From DATKCA01 sp035544675 (GTDB lineage Bacteria > Acidobacteriota > Thermoanaerobaculia > Gp7-AA8): 13,971 nt of DNA. The notes beneath the pieces were generated by a model that was given only the letters and a program-made list of their open reading frames with translations, searched no databases and was not told where the DNA came from. A program made the translations under genes and the position numbers. The stretch is taken from the NCBI GenBank assembly GCA_035544675.1, contig DATKCA010000197.1, forward strand, positions 1 through 13,971, read 5' to 3'. Positions 6,367-13,113 of the stretch are shown in pieces. Positions within the stretch are counted from its first letter, which is position 1; every line of letters begins with the position of its first letter.

Positions 6367-7264
6367 TCCGCGTCTGACGGACTTCTACCGCACGCGCAGC
6401 GCGCCGATGCGGAACCTGCTCCAGACGGTCGCCAAAGTGCTCGACCACGACGTCCCCGTCCTCATCCTCGGCGAGTCGGGCGCAGGCAAGGACTATCTGG
6501 CCGAAGCGATTCACGCCTGCAGCGCGCGCCGCGCCGGTCCGTTCACCCGCATCGATTGCGCGACGATTCCTCCCGACCTCTTTGAGAGCGAGCTGTTCGG
6601 CTACGAGAAGGGGACATTCACCGACGCGCAGACGCGAAAGCTCGGCAAGCTCGAAGTGGCCCTGGGGGGCACCGTCTACTTCGACACCATCTCGGCGCTC
6701 ACGCCGCCCGTTCAGGCCAAGCTGCTGCGCGCCGTGCAGGACCGCACGTTCACACGTCTGGGCGGACATCAGACCATCCGCTTCGACGCGCGAGTCATCT
6801 CCTCGGCCGAGCCCGACCTCGCCGCCAGCGCCGATTTCCGGCGCGATCTCCTCTACCGGATCAATCTCGTGACCGTATCGATCCCCCCGTTGCGGGCTCG
6901 CCCCGAAGACATCCCGTCGCTCGCCGCCAGGTTCGCGGCCAAGCGGAAGAGGCTCGACAAGAAGGCCGTGGAGCTGCTCGTCGCACATGCCTGGCCTGGC
7001 AATATCCGCGAGCTGCGCAATGTCGTTGACCGGGCCGTGCTGACCGCCGAAGGCGACACGATCCGAGCCGGCGACCTCGCTCTCTCCGCGGGCGACCTCG
7101 TCACCATCGCCACCCAGTCACAATGGACCCTCCAGCAGCTGGAGGAGTCGTACATCCGCGAGGTGCTGCGCGAGACCCGCGCGAACTACTCGCGCGCCGC
7201 CGAGATCCTCGGCATCAACCGGAAGACGCTCCTGGAGAAGCGGCGCAGGTACGGCATTGATTAG
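6344..7264 (+). CDS. NtrC-like AAA+ protein with Fis-type HTH and altered catalytic motifs
   Basis: A 306-residue protein with the layout of a sigma-54 activator but no receiver, GAF or PAS domain. The AAA+ domain spans about 15-240: Walker A GESGAGKD (43-50), L1 loop GTFTDA (90-95, normally GAFTGA), Walker B GGTVYFDT (108-115, threonine in place of the catalytic glutamate), sensor I SSAE (153-156, normally ATN), arginine-finger region FRRDLLYRIN (165-174) and sensor II GNIRELRN (219-226). Residues 281-305 form a Fis-type helix-turn-helix (NYSRAAEILGINRKTLLEKR). Family membership is clear. Normal ATPase and sigma-54 activation are doubtful, and it may act as a DNA-binding regulator. ATG 6344 lies inside rsfS; the ATG at 6407 would cut the conserved SAPMR helix. 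The first heptamer repeat supplies its stop codon. Confidence 0.85.
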   Translation: MPSRRRRDPRLTDFYRTRSAPMRNLLQTVAKVLDHDVPVLILGESGAGKDYLAEAIHACSARRAGPFTRIDCATIPPDLFESELFGYEKGTFTDAQTRKLGKLEVALGGTVYFDTISALTPPVQAKLLRAVQDRTFTRLGGHQTIRFDARVISSAEPDLAASADFRRDLLYRINLVTVSIPPLRARPEDIPSLAARFAAKRKRLDKKAVELLVAHAWPGNIRELRNVVDRAVLTAEGDTIRAGDLALSAGDLVTIATQSQWTLQQLEESYIREVLRETRANYSRAAEILGINRKTLLEKRRRYGID

Positions 7265-7384
7265 GCCTTAGGCCTTAGGCCTTTGTCCTTAGGAGGCCGC
7301 CGCCCGCCCACGAACTGCGTTCGTCCTCCTAACGACTAACGACTAAGGACTAAGGCCTAACGACTAAGGCCTAAGGCCTAGAGG
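7261..7384 (+). repeat. inverted heptamer-repeat element with nested hairpins
   Basis: The left arm is five consecutive 7-mers (TTAGGCC three times, TTTGTCC, TTAGGAG; 7261-7295). The right arm is seven 7-mers of the complementary type (CTAACGA, CTAACGA, CTAAGGA, CTAAGGC, CTAACGA, CTAAGGC, CTAAGGC; 7329-7377) plus a partial unit. The outer stem is a perfect 17-bp match (7262-7278 with 7364-7380). An inner 8-bp stem pairs TTAGGAGG (7289-7296) with CCTCCTAA (7325-7332), and a third hairpin, ACGAA/TTCGT, sits at 7310-7324. The element fills the whole gap, carrying the upstream stop codon (TAG 7262-7264) and the rlmH Shine-Dalgarno (AGAGG 7380-7384). Confidence 0.9.
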
Positions 7385-7391
7385 TTGTTGA

Positions 7392-7862
7392 ATGAGGCTG
7401 ACGATCATCCAGGGCGGCTCCCAGACCGGCGACGAGCTGGCGGAGGCCGCAGACCGCTATATCGAGCGCATCCGGCATTTCTTTCCATTAGAGGTGGTTC
7501 ACGTACTGCCGGAACGCGGTAGACAAAGCGCAGATGATGCGTCTATCATCCGCGCTCAATCCGCGAAGACGCTGGCGGCAATCCCTGGGCGCGGGTACAC
7601 GGTTGTCCTCGACGAGCGGGGGCAAACCATTGATTCTTTGAAGTTTGCGAAATGGCTCGAAGGGTTGACAACCAGCAACCCGTATGGCGTGAATTTCGTA
7701 GTGGGTGGGGATGTGGGGCTTGACGAGTCGGTGAAGGATCGAGCCGACAAGCTCCTGAGCGTGTCGGCGATGACCCTCCCGCACCAGCTCGTCAGAGTCA
7801 TCCTGCTGGAACAGATCTACAGGGCCTGTACGTTGATGCGCAACATTCGATATCACAAGTAA
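7392..7862 (+). CDS. rlmH: 23S rRNA (pseudouridine-1915-N3)-methyltransferase
   Basis: A 156-residue SPOUT methyltransferase that modifies pseudouridine 1915 in helix 69 of 23S rRNA on assembled 70S ribosomes. VVLDERG (71-77), NFVVGGDVGL (101-110, the AdoMet-binding knot loop) and LPHQLVRVILLEQIYRA (129-145) are the RlmH signatures, and the protein ends in the expected tyrosine-histidine pair (YHK). ATG 7392 has AGAGG (7380-7384) 7 nt upstream, at the edge of the heptamer repeat. Codon use in the middle is less GC-biased than in its neighbours (TTA, AGA, TCT, ATT, TTG), so it may have a different compositional history, though the gene is universal and vertical descent is still likely. Confidence 0.95.
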   Translation: MRLTIIQGGSQTGDELAEAADRYIERIRHFFPLEVVHVLPERGRQSADDASIIRAQSAKTLAAIPGRGYTVVLDERGQTIDSLKFAKWLEGLTTSNPYGVNFVVGGDVGLDESVKDRADKLLSVSAMTLPHQLVRVILLEQIYRACTLMRNIRYHK

Positions 7863-7874
7863 GGAGCCCGTTCG

Positions 7875-8243
7875 GTGGCCAGAACCAAGACAAAGAACCC
7901 CTACCAGCAGCACGAAGACGCTTTGCGGAAGAAGCAGAACGAGCTCTTTGAGTCGTATGAGCGCGACAAAGCCGCAGGCAACGCCCAGCCCGATGATGGG
8001 ATTCAGGATCTCGCCGACAAAGCCGCCAGCGCCTATTCGAAGGAGCTGAACTTCTCGCTCTCTGATGGCGAGCGCCAGCTGATGATGCAGATCGACGAGG
8101 CTTTCGTCCGCATCAAAGAGGGCACCTACGCCGTCTGCACGAACTGCGGCGCGACGATCGGTGAGAAGCGGCTCCAGGCAGTGCCGTGGACGCCGTTCTG
8201 CATCGATTGCCAGGAGCTGCAGGAAAAGGGCATGCTGTCGTAG
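7875..8243 (+). CDS. TraR/DksA-family zinc-finger protein
   Basis: A 122-residue DksA-like protein. DksA relatives enter the RNA polymerase secondary channel and, with ppGpp, adjust rRNA and amino-acid promoters. The N-terminal half is a helical coiled coil (HEDALRKKQNELFESYERDK) whose tip keeps the DxxDxA motif (D45, D48, A50), the part that acts at the polymerase active site. The C-terminal half holds a four-cysteine zinc finger, C88-x2-C91 and C109-x2-C112 (VCTNCG and FCIDC). The start is GTG 7875, with GGAG (7863-7866) 8 nt upstream directly after the rlmH stop, so the two are co-transcribed. A strong terminator follows. I leave the gene symbol empty because the family has several paralogues. 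Confidence 0.9.
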   Translation: MARTKTKNPYQQHEDALRKKQNELFESYERDKAAGNAQPDDGIQDLADKAASAYSKELNFSLSDGERQLMMQIDEAFVRIKEGTYAVCTNCGATIGEKRLQAVPWTPFCIDCQELQEKGMLS

Positions 8244-8266
8244 TTTTTCTCGCAATGACGTGATCG

Positions 8267-8294
8267 AAAGGGAGCGATGTTCGCTCCCTTTTTT
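8267..8294 (+). terminator. intrinsic terminator after the dksA-like gene
   Basis: An 11-bp perfect stem, AAAGGGAGCGA (8267-8277) with TCGCTCCCTTT (8281-8291), has a TGT loop and a T-run covering 8289-8294. It is the strongest terminator in the window and ends the obg-to-dksA cluster. It finishes only 3 nt before the likely holA start codon. Confidence 0.9.
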
Positions 8295-8297
8295 CTT

Positions 8298-9677
8298 ATG
8301 CCGAAGCCCCTCGCGAAAGTTCTCGAGGCCATCGCCTCGAAGAATCCGCCCAGGACGATCCTGGTTGGCGGCAGCTCGGACTTCCTCGCGGAGAAGGCAT
8401 TCCACGACATCCGCGACGCGATGGCCGCCGCGAACGCCGGCATCTCCGTGGAGACGTTCGAGCCGGGCACCGAGCTGGCGTCGATCGTCGACTCGTACCG
8501 GACCTTCTCCCTGTTCGGCGGAACGCGGCTTCTCGTCGTGCCGGAAGTGAATGCATTCGTGTCGGCGAAAGAGCTCTCCTCGCTCTTCGACAAGTCCGTC
8601 GCGGAGTGGCGCAGCGCGAAGACGGACCGCAAGCGCGCCACTGCATCCGCGAAGCTGCTCCATCTCCTCGGGCTGGTCGGATGCGACCTGGAGATGACGG
8701 ATCGGGCCATCGCCACGGCGCTCGGCGTCGACGACGAGGGCACGCTCGCGGACATGCTGGCGTTCTGTCGGGCCACCGGAAAGAAGGCCGGCCGCGGTGA
8801 AGACGACGCCGCGCTACTGATCGAGGCCATCACCCGGGGAGGGGCGGCGGGGACGTTCCTGCTGTTGCGCACCGGAGAGATTCCGCGCCAGTCGGCTACC
8901 GTCGACCTGATCGATCGCGTCGGCGCGGTGGTGGTGGCCGACCTGACTCGCGAGTCGTTCAACGCCGCGCTCGCGCAGGCCATCGCCGCGGTGGCCGCCG
9001 AGGCAGGCGTCACGTTCGACGGCGCTGCGATCTCCGCTCTTCGCCAGCGCCTCGGCATCGAGCGCCTCCTCGCCGACAAGTTCGCCAGGGACGTTCCCGA
9101 CCTCCGTCTGGCCGTCTCGGAAGCGGAGCGGCTGGCCACGCTGGCCGGAACGGGTGGGCGGGTCACCGCGGCTCTCATCGACCGCGAGATCGAGTCGGTG
9201 GAAGGCGGCGCGCGCTACGAGTTCGCGTCGCTGTTCACGGAAGGGAAGATCATGGCCGCGTTGTCGAAGCTGCGCGACCTCGTGGCCCAGGCCCGCCGCG
9301 AGGATCCGAAGACGATGCTCGACATCCACTACGGTCGCTATCTCTTTCCGCTCGCCGACGAGATCCGGCAAATGATCGCCATCCATTCCTTCGCCCGGGC
9401 CCGGAAGCTGGACCTGCGCGCCTCGATTCAATACAACCGCTTCAAGGACTCGCTCGCCGACGCCCTCGGCGACTACCTCAAGTCGGCCGGTCTCGTCAGG
9501 CAGCGCCCCCATCCCTTCCCCCTGCACAAGAAATGGGAGGCGGCGCGCCACCATGGCGAGGCCGATCTCTTCGCCGCGCTCGCCGCGATCGCCGATCTCG
9601 ACCTCAAGCGGAAGTCCGGCGGCATCCCTGTCGAGCTGGGTCTGGAGACGTTCCTGCTGTCGCGGGTGCGGTCGTAG
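8298..9677 (+). CDS. holA: DNA polymerase III delta subunit, long divergent form
   Basis: A 459-residue HolA-like protein, the clamp-loader subunit that opens the beta clamp. The N-terminus has the degenerate nucleotide-fold strand TILVGGSSDFLAEKA (20-34) and LFGGTRLLVVPEV (72-84). GTFLLLRTGEIPRQ (185-198) and DRVGAVVVADL (206-216) match the strand/turn before the lid. ALRQRLGIERLLADKFARDV (247-266) and the C-terminal helical collar (EGKIMAALSKLRDL, then ALAAIADLDLKRKSGGIPVE, then ETFLLSRVRS) fit the family. Typical HolA is about 340 residues; the excess lies mainly around residues 96-184. The ATG at 8298 matches the family start. An in-frame ATG at 8277 lies inside the terminator stem and would add MFAPFFL. 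No Shine-Dalgarno precedes either start. Confidence 0.75.
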   Translation: MPKPLAKVLEAIASKNPPRTILVGGSSDFLAEKAFHDIRDAMAAANAGISVETFEPGTELASIVDSYRTFSLFGGTRLLVVPEVNAFVSAKELSSLFDKSVAEWRSAKTDRKRATASAKLLHLLGLVGCDLEMTDRAIATALGVDDEGTLADMLAFCRATGKKAGRGEDDAALLIEAITRGGAAGTFLLLRTGEIPRQSATVDLIDRVGAVVVADLTRESFNAALAQAIAAVAAEAGVTFDGAAISALRQRLGIERLLADKFARDVPDLRLAVSEAERLATLAGTGGRVTAALIDREIESVEGGARYEFASLFTEGKIMAALSKLRDLVAQARREDPKTMLDIHYGRYLFPLADEIRQMIAIHSFARARKLDLRASIQYNRFKDSLADALGDYLKSAGLVRQRPHPFPLHKKWEAARHHGEADLFAALAAIADLDLKRKSGGIPVELGLETFLLSRVRS

Positions 9678-9736
9678 TGGAGCGCCGCCGACCCGGCGGC
9701 GCTTTCCGTGAGAGCCGCCGAGTCGGCGGCGCTCCA
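9678..9736 (+). repeat. REP-like pair of GC-rich hairpins in an inverted repeat
   Basis: Two similar 23-nt hairpin units lie head to tail: 9681-9703 (AGCGCCGCCG-ACC-CGGCGGCGCT, a perfect 10-bp stem) and 9711-9733 (AGAGCCGCCG-AGT-CGGCGGCGCT, one mismatch). The whole element is also bounded by a perfect 14-bp inverted repeat, TGGAGCGCCGCCGA (9678-9691) with its complement at 9723-9736, so it can fold as two hairpins or one. It starts on the base after the holA stop codon. The form resembles REP/BIME elements, which protect or end mRNA 3' ends. There is no T-run. Confidence 0.85.
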
Positions 9737-9740
9737 CAGA

Positions 9741-9746
9741 TACAAT
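9741..9746 (+). promoter_or_regulatory. candidate -10 element for a leaderless MFS gene mRNA
   Basis: TACAAT (one mismatch to TATAAT) is followed by exactly 8 nt (seven C and one A) and then ATG 9755. Transcription would start at or next to the start codon. No Shine-Dalgarno is present. Any -35 would fall inside the REP-like hairpin, where I see no good match. Confidence 0.45.
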
Positions 9747-9754
9747 CCCCCCCA

Positions 9755-10984
9755 ATGTCCATCTTCGACGTAGACCGCCGCGCGTGGCGAGCACTCATCG
9801 CCGCGCAGGTCGGCTGGATGCTCGACGCCATGGACTTCCTCCTCTTCACCTACGCCATCGTTCAGATCCGCGAGGAGTTCTCGCTCTCACGGCCGATGAT
9901 GGGCGCGCTCACGTCAGTGGCTCTGGTGGCCAGCGCGTTCGGCGGGATCGTGTTCGGCCGCCTGGCCGACCGCATCGGGCGCGTGAGGGCGATGAGTCTC
10001 AGCATCCTCGTCTACTCGCTATCGACGGCCGGGCTGGCCACAGCGACCGCGTTGTGGCAGCTCGTGGCCTGGCGCGTCGCCGTCGGCATCGGCATGGGCG
10101 GCGAGTGGTCCGCCGGCTCGGTCCTGGTCGCCGAGACCTGGCCCGCCCAGCATCGAGCCAAGGCCATGGGCATCATGCAGTCCGGCTGGGCCATCGGCGC
10201 GCTGCTGGCCGCCGGGATCTCCGCGTTCGTCCTCGAGCCGTTCGGCTGGCGCGTGCTGTTTCTCATCGGCGCGCTGCCGGCCGTGGCCGCCTTCTACATC
10301 CGGCGGAACGTCGAGGAGCCGCAGATCTGGCGCGACAGCAGAGCACAGGCGCAGCCCAGCCGGTGGCTGGACATCTTCGCGCCCGTGCTGCTGCGGCGTA
10401 CGGTCATCGCCACGGCTGTGGCCAGCAGTGTGCTCGTTGCGTACTGGGGCGTGATCACGTGGCTGCCGGCCTTCCTGGCCTCGCCGCTGTCCGAGGGTGG
10501 GGCGGGGATGTCGATCACGAGGTCGGCGGCGTGGCTGGTCGTCGTGCAGATCGGCGCCTTCGCCGGATACATCAGCTTTGGCTGGATCGCAGACCGCATC
10601 GGGCGGCGTCCGGCGTTCACGCTCTTCATGGTCGGCGCGGCCGCCGTGATTCCGGTGTTTGCGTTCGGCGCCCGCTCGCCGATGATGCTGCTCGCCGTCG
10701 GCCCGCTCGTCGGCTACTTCGCGCACGGCTACTTCTCCCTCTTCGGTACGCTGCTGGCGGAGCTGTTTCCGACGTCGATCCGCGCCAGCGCTCAGGGCTT
10801 CTGCTACAACGCCGGGCGGCTCGTCTCCGCGCTCGCGCCCATCGCCATCGGATCGGCCGCGGTGCGATACGGCCTGGCCGCCGCCATCGCCGCCTGCGCG
10901 ATGTTCTTCTTCCTCGGCGCGATCCTGATCTGGCTGCTGCCTGAGACTCGCGGCCGCGAGCTCACCTCCGAGGCCGGCGCATGA
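9755..10984 (+). CDS. MFS transporter, carboxylate/aromatic-acid:H+ symporter type
   Basis: A 409-residue inner-membrane transporter with about 12 hydrophobic segments. Motif A (GRLADRIGR, residues 68-76) lies between segments 2 and 3, and a second copy (GWIADRIGRR) lies between segments 8 and 9, as in two-lobed MFS proteins. Segment 1 carries paired aspartates (GWMLDAMDFLL; D24 and D27), a feature of the sialate/lactate and aromatic-acid proton symporter families. RVAVGIGMGGEWSAGSVLVAE and FPTSIRASAQGF also fit those families. The exact substrate cannot be read from sequence, but an organic acid is the best guess. The frame is open far upstream into holA; ATG 9755 is chosen because family members start just before segment 1. 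Its stop overlaps the next gene by 4 nt. Confidence 0.85.
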   Translation: MSIFDVDRRAWRALIAAQVGWMLDAMDFLLFTYAIVQIREEFSLSRPMMGALTSVALVASAFGGIVFGRLADRIGRVRAMSLSILVYSLSTAGLATATALWQLVAWRVAVGIGMGGEWSAGSVLVAETWPAQHRAKAMGIMQSGWAIGALLAAGISAFVLEPFGWRVLFLIGALPAVAAFYIRRNVEEPQIWRDSRAQAQPSRWLDIFAPVLLRRTVIATAVASSVLVAYWGVITWLPAFLASPLSEGGAGMSITRSAAWLVVVQIGAFAGYISFGWIADRIGRRPAFTLFMVGAAAVIPVFAFGARSPMMLLAVGPLVGYFAHGYFSLFGTLLAELFPTSIRASAQGFCYNAGRLVSALAPIAIGSAAVRYGLAAAIAACAMFFFLGAILIWLLPETRGRELTSEAGA

Positions 10985-13113
10985 GCCGGAGCGACAAGCT
11001 GGCCATCGGCTTTCTTGTCGCGTTCATCACCCTCCTCTTCGCCGACGTCCTCTTCGCCGCCCGCAACTTCTACTTCCGCGACCTCACCCGCTACTACTAC
11101 CCGACCAAGAAGCTGGTCCGCGAGACGATCCTCTCCGGCCAGTTCCCTTCCTGGAATCCGCTGTTCGCCGCAGGCCAGCCGATGGCCGCCAATCCCGACT
11201 ACAGCGTCTTCTATCCGCTGCAGTGGCTGACGCTGCTGCCCGGATACGACTTCGGATACCGGCTGCACATCGTCTTTCACTTCTACGTCGCCGCGATCGG
11301 GATGTACCTGCTGCTGCGGTGGTGGCGGCTCGGTGTGCATGCCGCGTTGTTCGGGGCGATCGCATTCGCGGCCGGCGGGCTCCTGCTCTCGTCGGTGAAC
11401 CTGCTGCCGATCCTCTATTGCCTGACGTGGCTGCCGGCGATCATGCTCGCCGTGCAGCGCGGCAGTTTCGCGCTGGCGTCGCTGCTCCTGGCGATGCCGA
11501 TGCTCGCCGGCGAGCCGGTTACGATCGCGCAGATCTCCATCCTGCTCTTCGCAGTGGGGCCCCGCCGTTCCTGGCCGCGTCTTCTCGGCATCCACCTCGT
11601 CGCCTTCCTCATCGCCTCGGTGCAGCTCATCCCCGCCGCCGATCACTTCCGCGACTCGGTCCGCGCCAGCGGCTTCTCGTTCGACCTCGTTTCTACGTGG
11701 AGCACGCCGCCGCTCAAGCTCGCCGAACTGCTGCTCCCGGGAGTCATGGGACCTGCGGGCGAACACGCGCGCTTCTACTGGGGAACGGCGCAGTACGGCT
11801 GGCTCGACCCGTTCTTCCTCAGCATCTACTTCGGCGTGGTCGCCATCGCATTCGCCGTCGCCGGCTTCGTGCGCAGGCTGCCTCGCTCCGGCCTGGTTCT
11901 GACGCTGCTCTCGATCTCGATCGTTCTGGCGATCGGCAAGGCGACGCCGTTGCTGGGGCTCCTGTACCAGGCCGGCATCTTCTCCTCCTTCCGGTTCCCG
12001 GAGAAATTCCTGATCCTCGGCATCTTCCCGCTGACGGCGTTCGCGGCGTTCGCGTTCGACAAGGCGATCAGGGATGCGGCGATCGCGCGGCTGGCCATGG
12101 TCGTTGCCGGCGTCGTCACCGCGATGGGGGCGGTTCTGTTCGCCCTCAGCAGGTCCGGGGCGTACGCGGAAGCATTCGCGAGCTTCTGGCGGATCGGAAT
12201 CCATCCACTGGCAATGGAGATGGCTGACCTGTCGGCGGCGACATGGCTGTCGATCCTCGCGCGGGGAGGTGCCGCGGTCATCGCCATCGCATTGGCCCGC
12301 CGCGTGCCGTCCGCGGCGGTGGCGGTGCTGGCCATCGACCTGGCCTGGCAGCGCTGGTCGGTGGCCGAGACGATCGACGGCGGCTTCTTCCGCGAGCGGC
12401 CCGCGCTCGCTGCGGCCGTGCCGTCCGGTGAGCGGCTCTTCCATCAGGCCGACTGGTATGGCGCGACCGCCATCGCCCGGCAGTACTTCGATCTGCCGGA
12501 GATGTACTGGGTCATTCGCAACGGGTTGTTTCCGGTGACCGGCACCGGCTGGGGTGTGGCCACGGTTCTCAATCCCGACATCGACCAGACCTTTCTCCAG
12601 CCGACGGCGGAGCTGAACGAGGCGATGTGGGCGATGCGGGAGCGCGGCGAGCCCCGATGGCTGGAGACGATGATGGCCATGACCGGCGCGCGGCACCGCG
12701 CGCTCTATCTGCCGTTTGCCGGCGGAGGTCGCGACGTGCGGCCGATCATCATCGTGCCGGTGCCGTCGAATGGGCCGTACGTGTTTCAGCCCGCCGGGGC
12801 GGGGAAGGTGGAGTCGGTCGAGTCATCCTCGAATCGCGTCCGCCTCGACGTGACGGCGGTGAGCGATGCGATGCTGGTCCTCGCCGTCACGCGTCACAAA
12901 TACTGGCGCGCCACGATCGACGGCCGCGAAGCGCCACTCGTCCCGGCGAACATAGCCTTCCAGGCCTTGCGTGTTCCGGGCGGCTCGCATCAGATCGAGC
13001 TGCGCTACCGCAATCCGCTGTTCGCGATCTTCGGAAGCGTGTCGATTGCCACGGTTCTGGTCCTCCTCGTTATGATTCTCCGTCGTGATCGAGCTCAGTT
13101 GCGACCTCGGTGA
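10981..13113 (+). CDS. YfhO-family polytopic membrane protein (GT-C-like)
   Basis: A 710-residue integral membrane protein with many hydrophobic helices through about residue 450 and a soluble C-terminal region ending in one more helix (LFAIFGSVSIATVLVLLVMIL). The N-terminal extracytoplasmic loop has the family pattern: FRDLTRYYYPTKKLVRE with an acidic residue (D34), SGQFPSWNP (52-60), AAGQPMAANP (63-72) and VFYPLQWL (76-83). The C-terminal beta domain ends with YWRATIDGREAPLVPANIAF and RVPGGSHQIELRYRNP, also typical. YfhO relatives are linked to glycosylation of cell-envelope polymers such as lipoteichoic acid in Firmicutes; the substrate here is unknown. It begins in the ATGA overlap with the MFS gene, implying co-translation, and its last 29 nt overlap pxpA. 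Confidence 0.85.
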   Translation: MSRSDKLAIGFLVAFITLLFADVLFAARNFYFRDLTRYYYPTKKLVRETILSGQFPSWNPLFAAGQPMAANPDYSVFYPLQWLTLLPGYDFGYRLHIVFHFYVAAIGMYLLLRWWRLGVHAALFGAIAFAAGGLLLSSVNLLPILYCLTWLPAIMLAVQRGSFALASLLLAMPMLAGEPVTIAQISILLFAVGPRRSWPRLLGIHLVAFLIASVQLIPAADHFRDSVRASGFSFDLVSTWSTPPLKLAELLLPGVMGPAGEHARFYWGTAQYGWLDPFFLSIYFGVVAIAFAVAGFVRRLPRSGLVLTLLSISIVLAIGKATPLLGLLYQAGIFSSFRFPEKFLILGIFPLTAFAAFAFDKAIRDAAIARLAMVVAGVVTAMGAVLFALSRSGAYAEAFASFWRIGIHPLAMEMADLSAATWLSILARGGAAVIAIALARRVPSAAVAVLAIDLAWQRWSVAETIDGGFFRERPALAAAVPSGERLFHQADWYGATAIARQYFDLPEMYWVIRNGLFPVTGTGWGVATVLNPDIDQTFLQPTAELNEAMWAMRERGEPRWLETMMAMTGARHRALYLPFAGGGRDVRPIIIVPVPSNGPYVFQPAGAGKVESVESSSNRVRLDVTAVSDAMLVLAVTRHKYWRATIDGREAPLVPANIAFQALRVPGGSHQIELRYRNPLFAIFGSVSIATVLVLLVMILRRDRAQLRPR
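13046..13076 (+). promoter_or_regulatory. candidate internal promoter for leaderless pxpA
   Basis: TTGCCA (13046-13051, one mismatch to the -35 consensus) and TATGAT (13071-13076, one mismatch to the -10 consensus) are separated by 19 nt inside the 3' end of the YfhO gene. The GTG of pxpA follows after exactly 8 nt, the same spacing as at the MFS gene, and there is no Shine-Dalgarno. Confidence 0.45.

Noticed and set aside
7261..7384. CRISPR array
   Set aside because: The repeats are 7 nt, contiguous and inverted, with no unique spacers and no cas genes nearby.
7488..8663. A 391-codon - strand frame spanning rlmH, the dksA-like gene and part of holA
   Set aside because: It crosses a strong + strand terminator and three genes with conserved motifs on the other strand. 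The product has no family features.
9533..9754. A longer MFS protein starting inside holA
   Set aside because: The added residues are arginine-rich, come from an overlapping frame of holA and run through the REP-like hairpins. The family starts just before the first membrane segment.
10804..12696. A 630-codon open frame on the - strand opposite the MFS and YfhO genes
   Set aside because: The translation is dominated by arginine, glutamate, glycine and histidine with no recognisable domain, as expected for the complement of a GC-rich gene. The + strand genes have clear family motifs.
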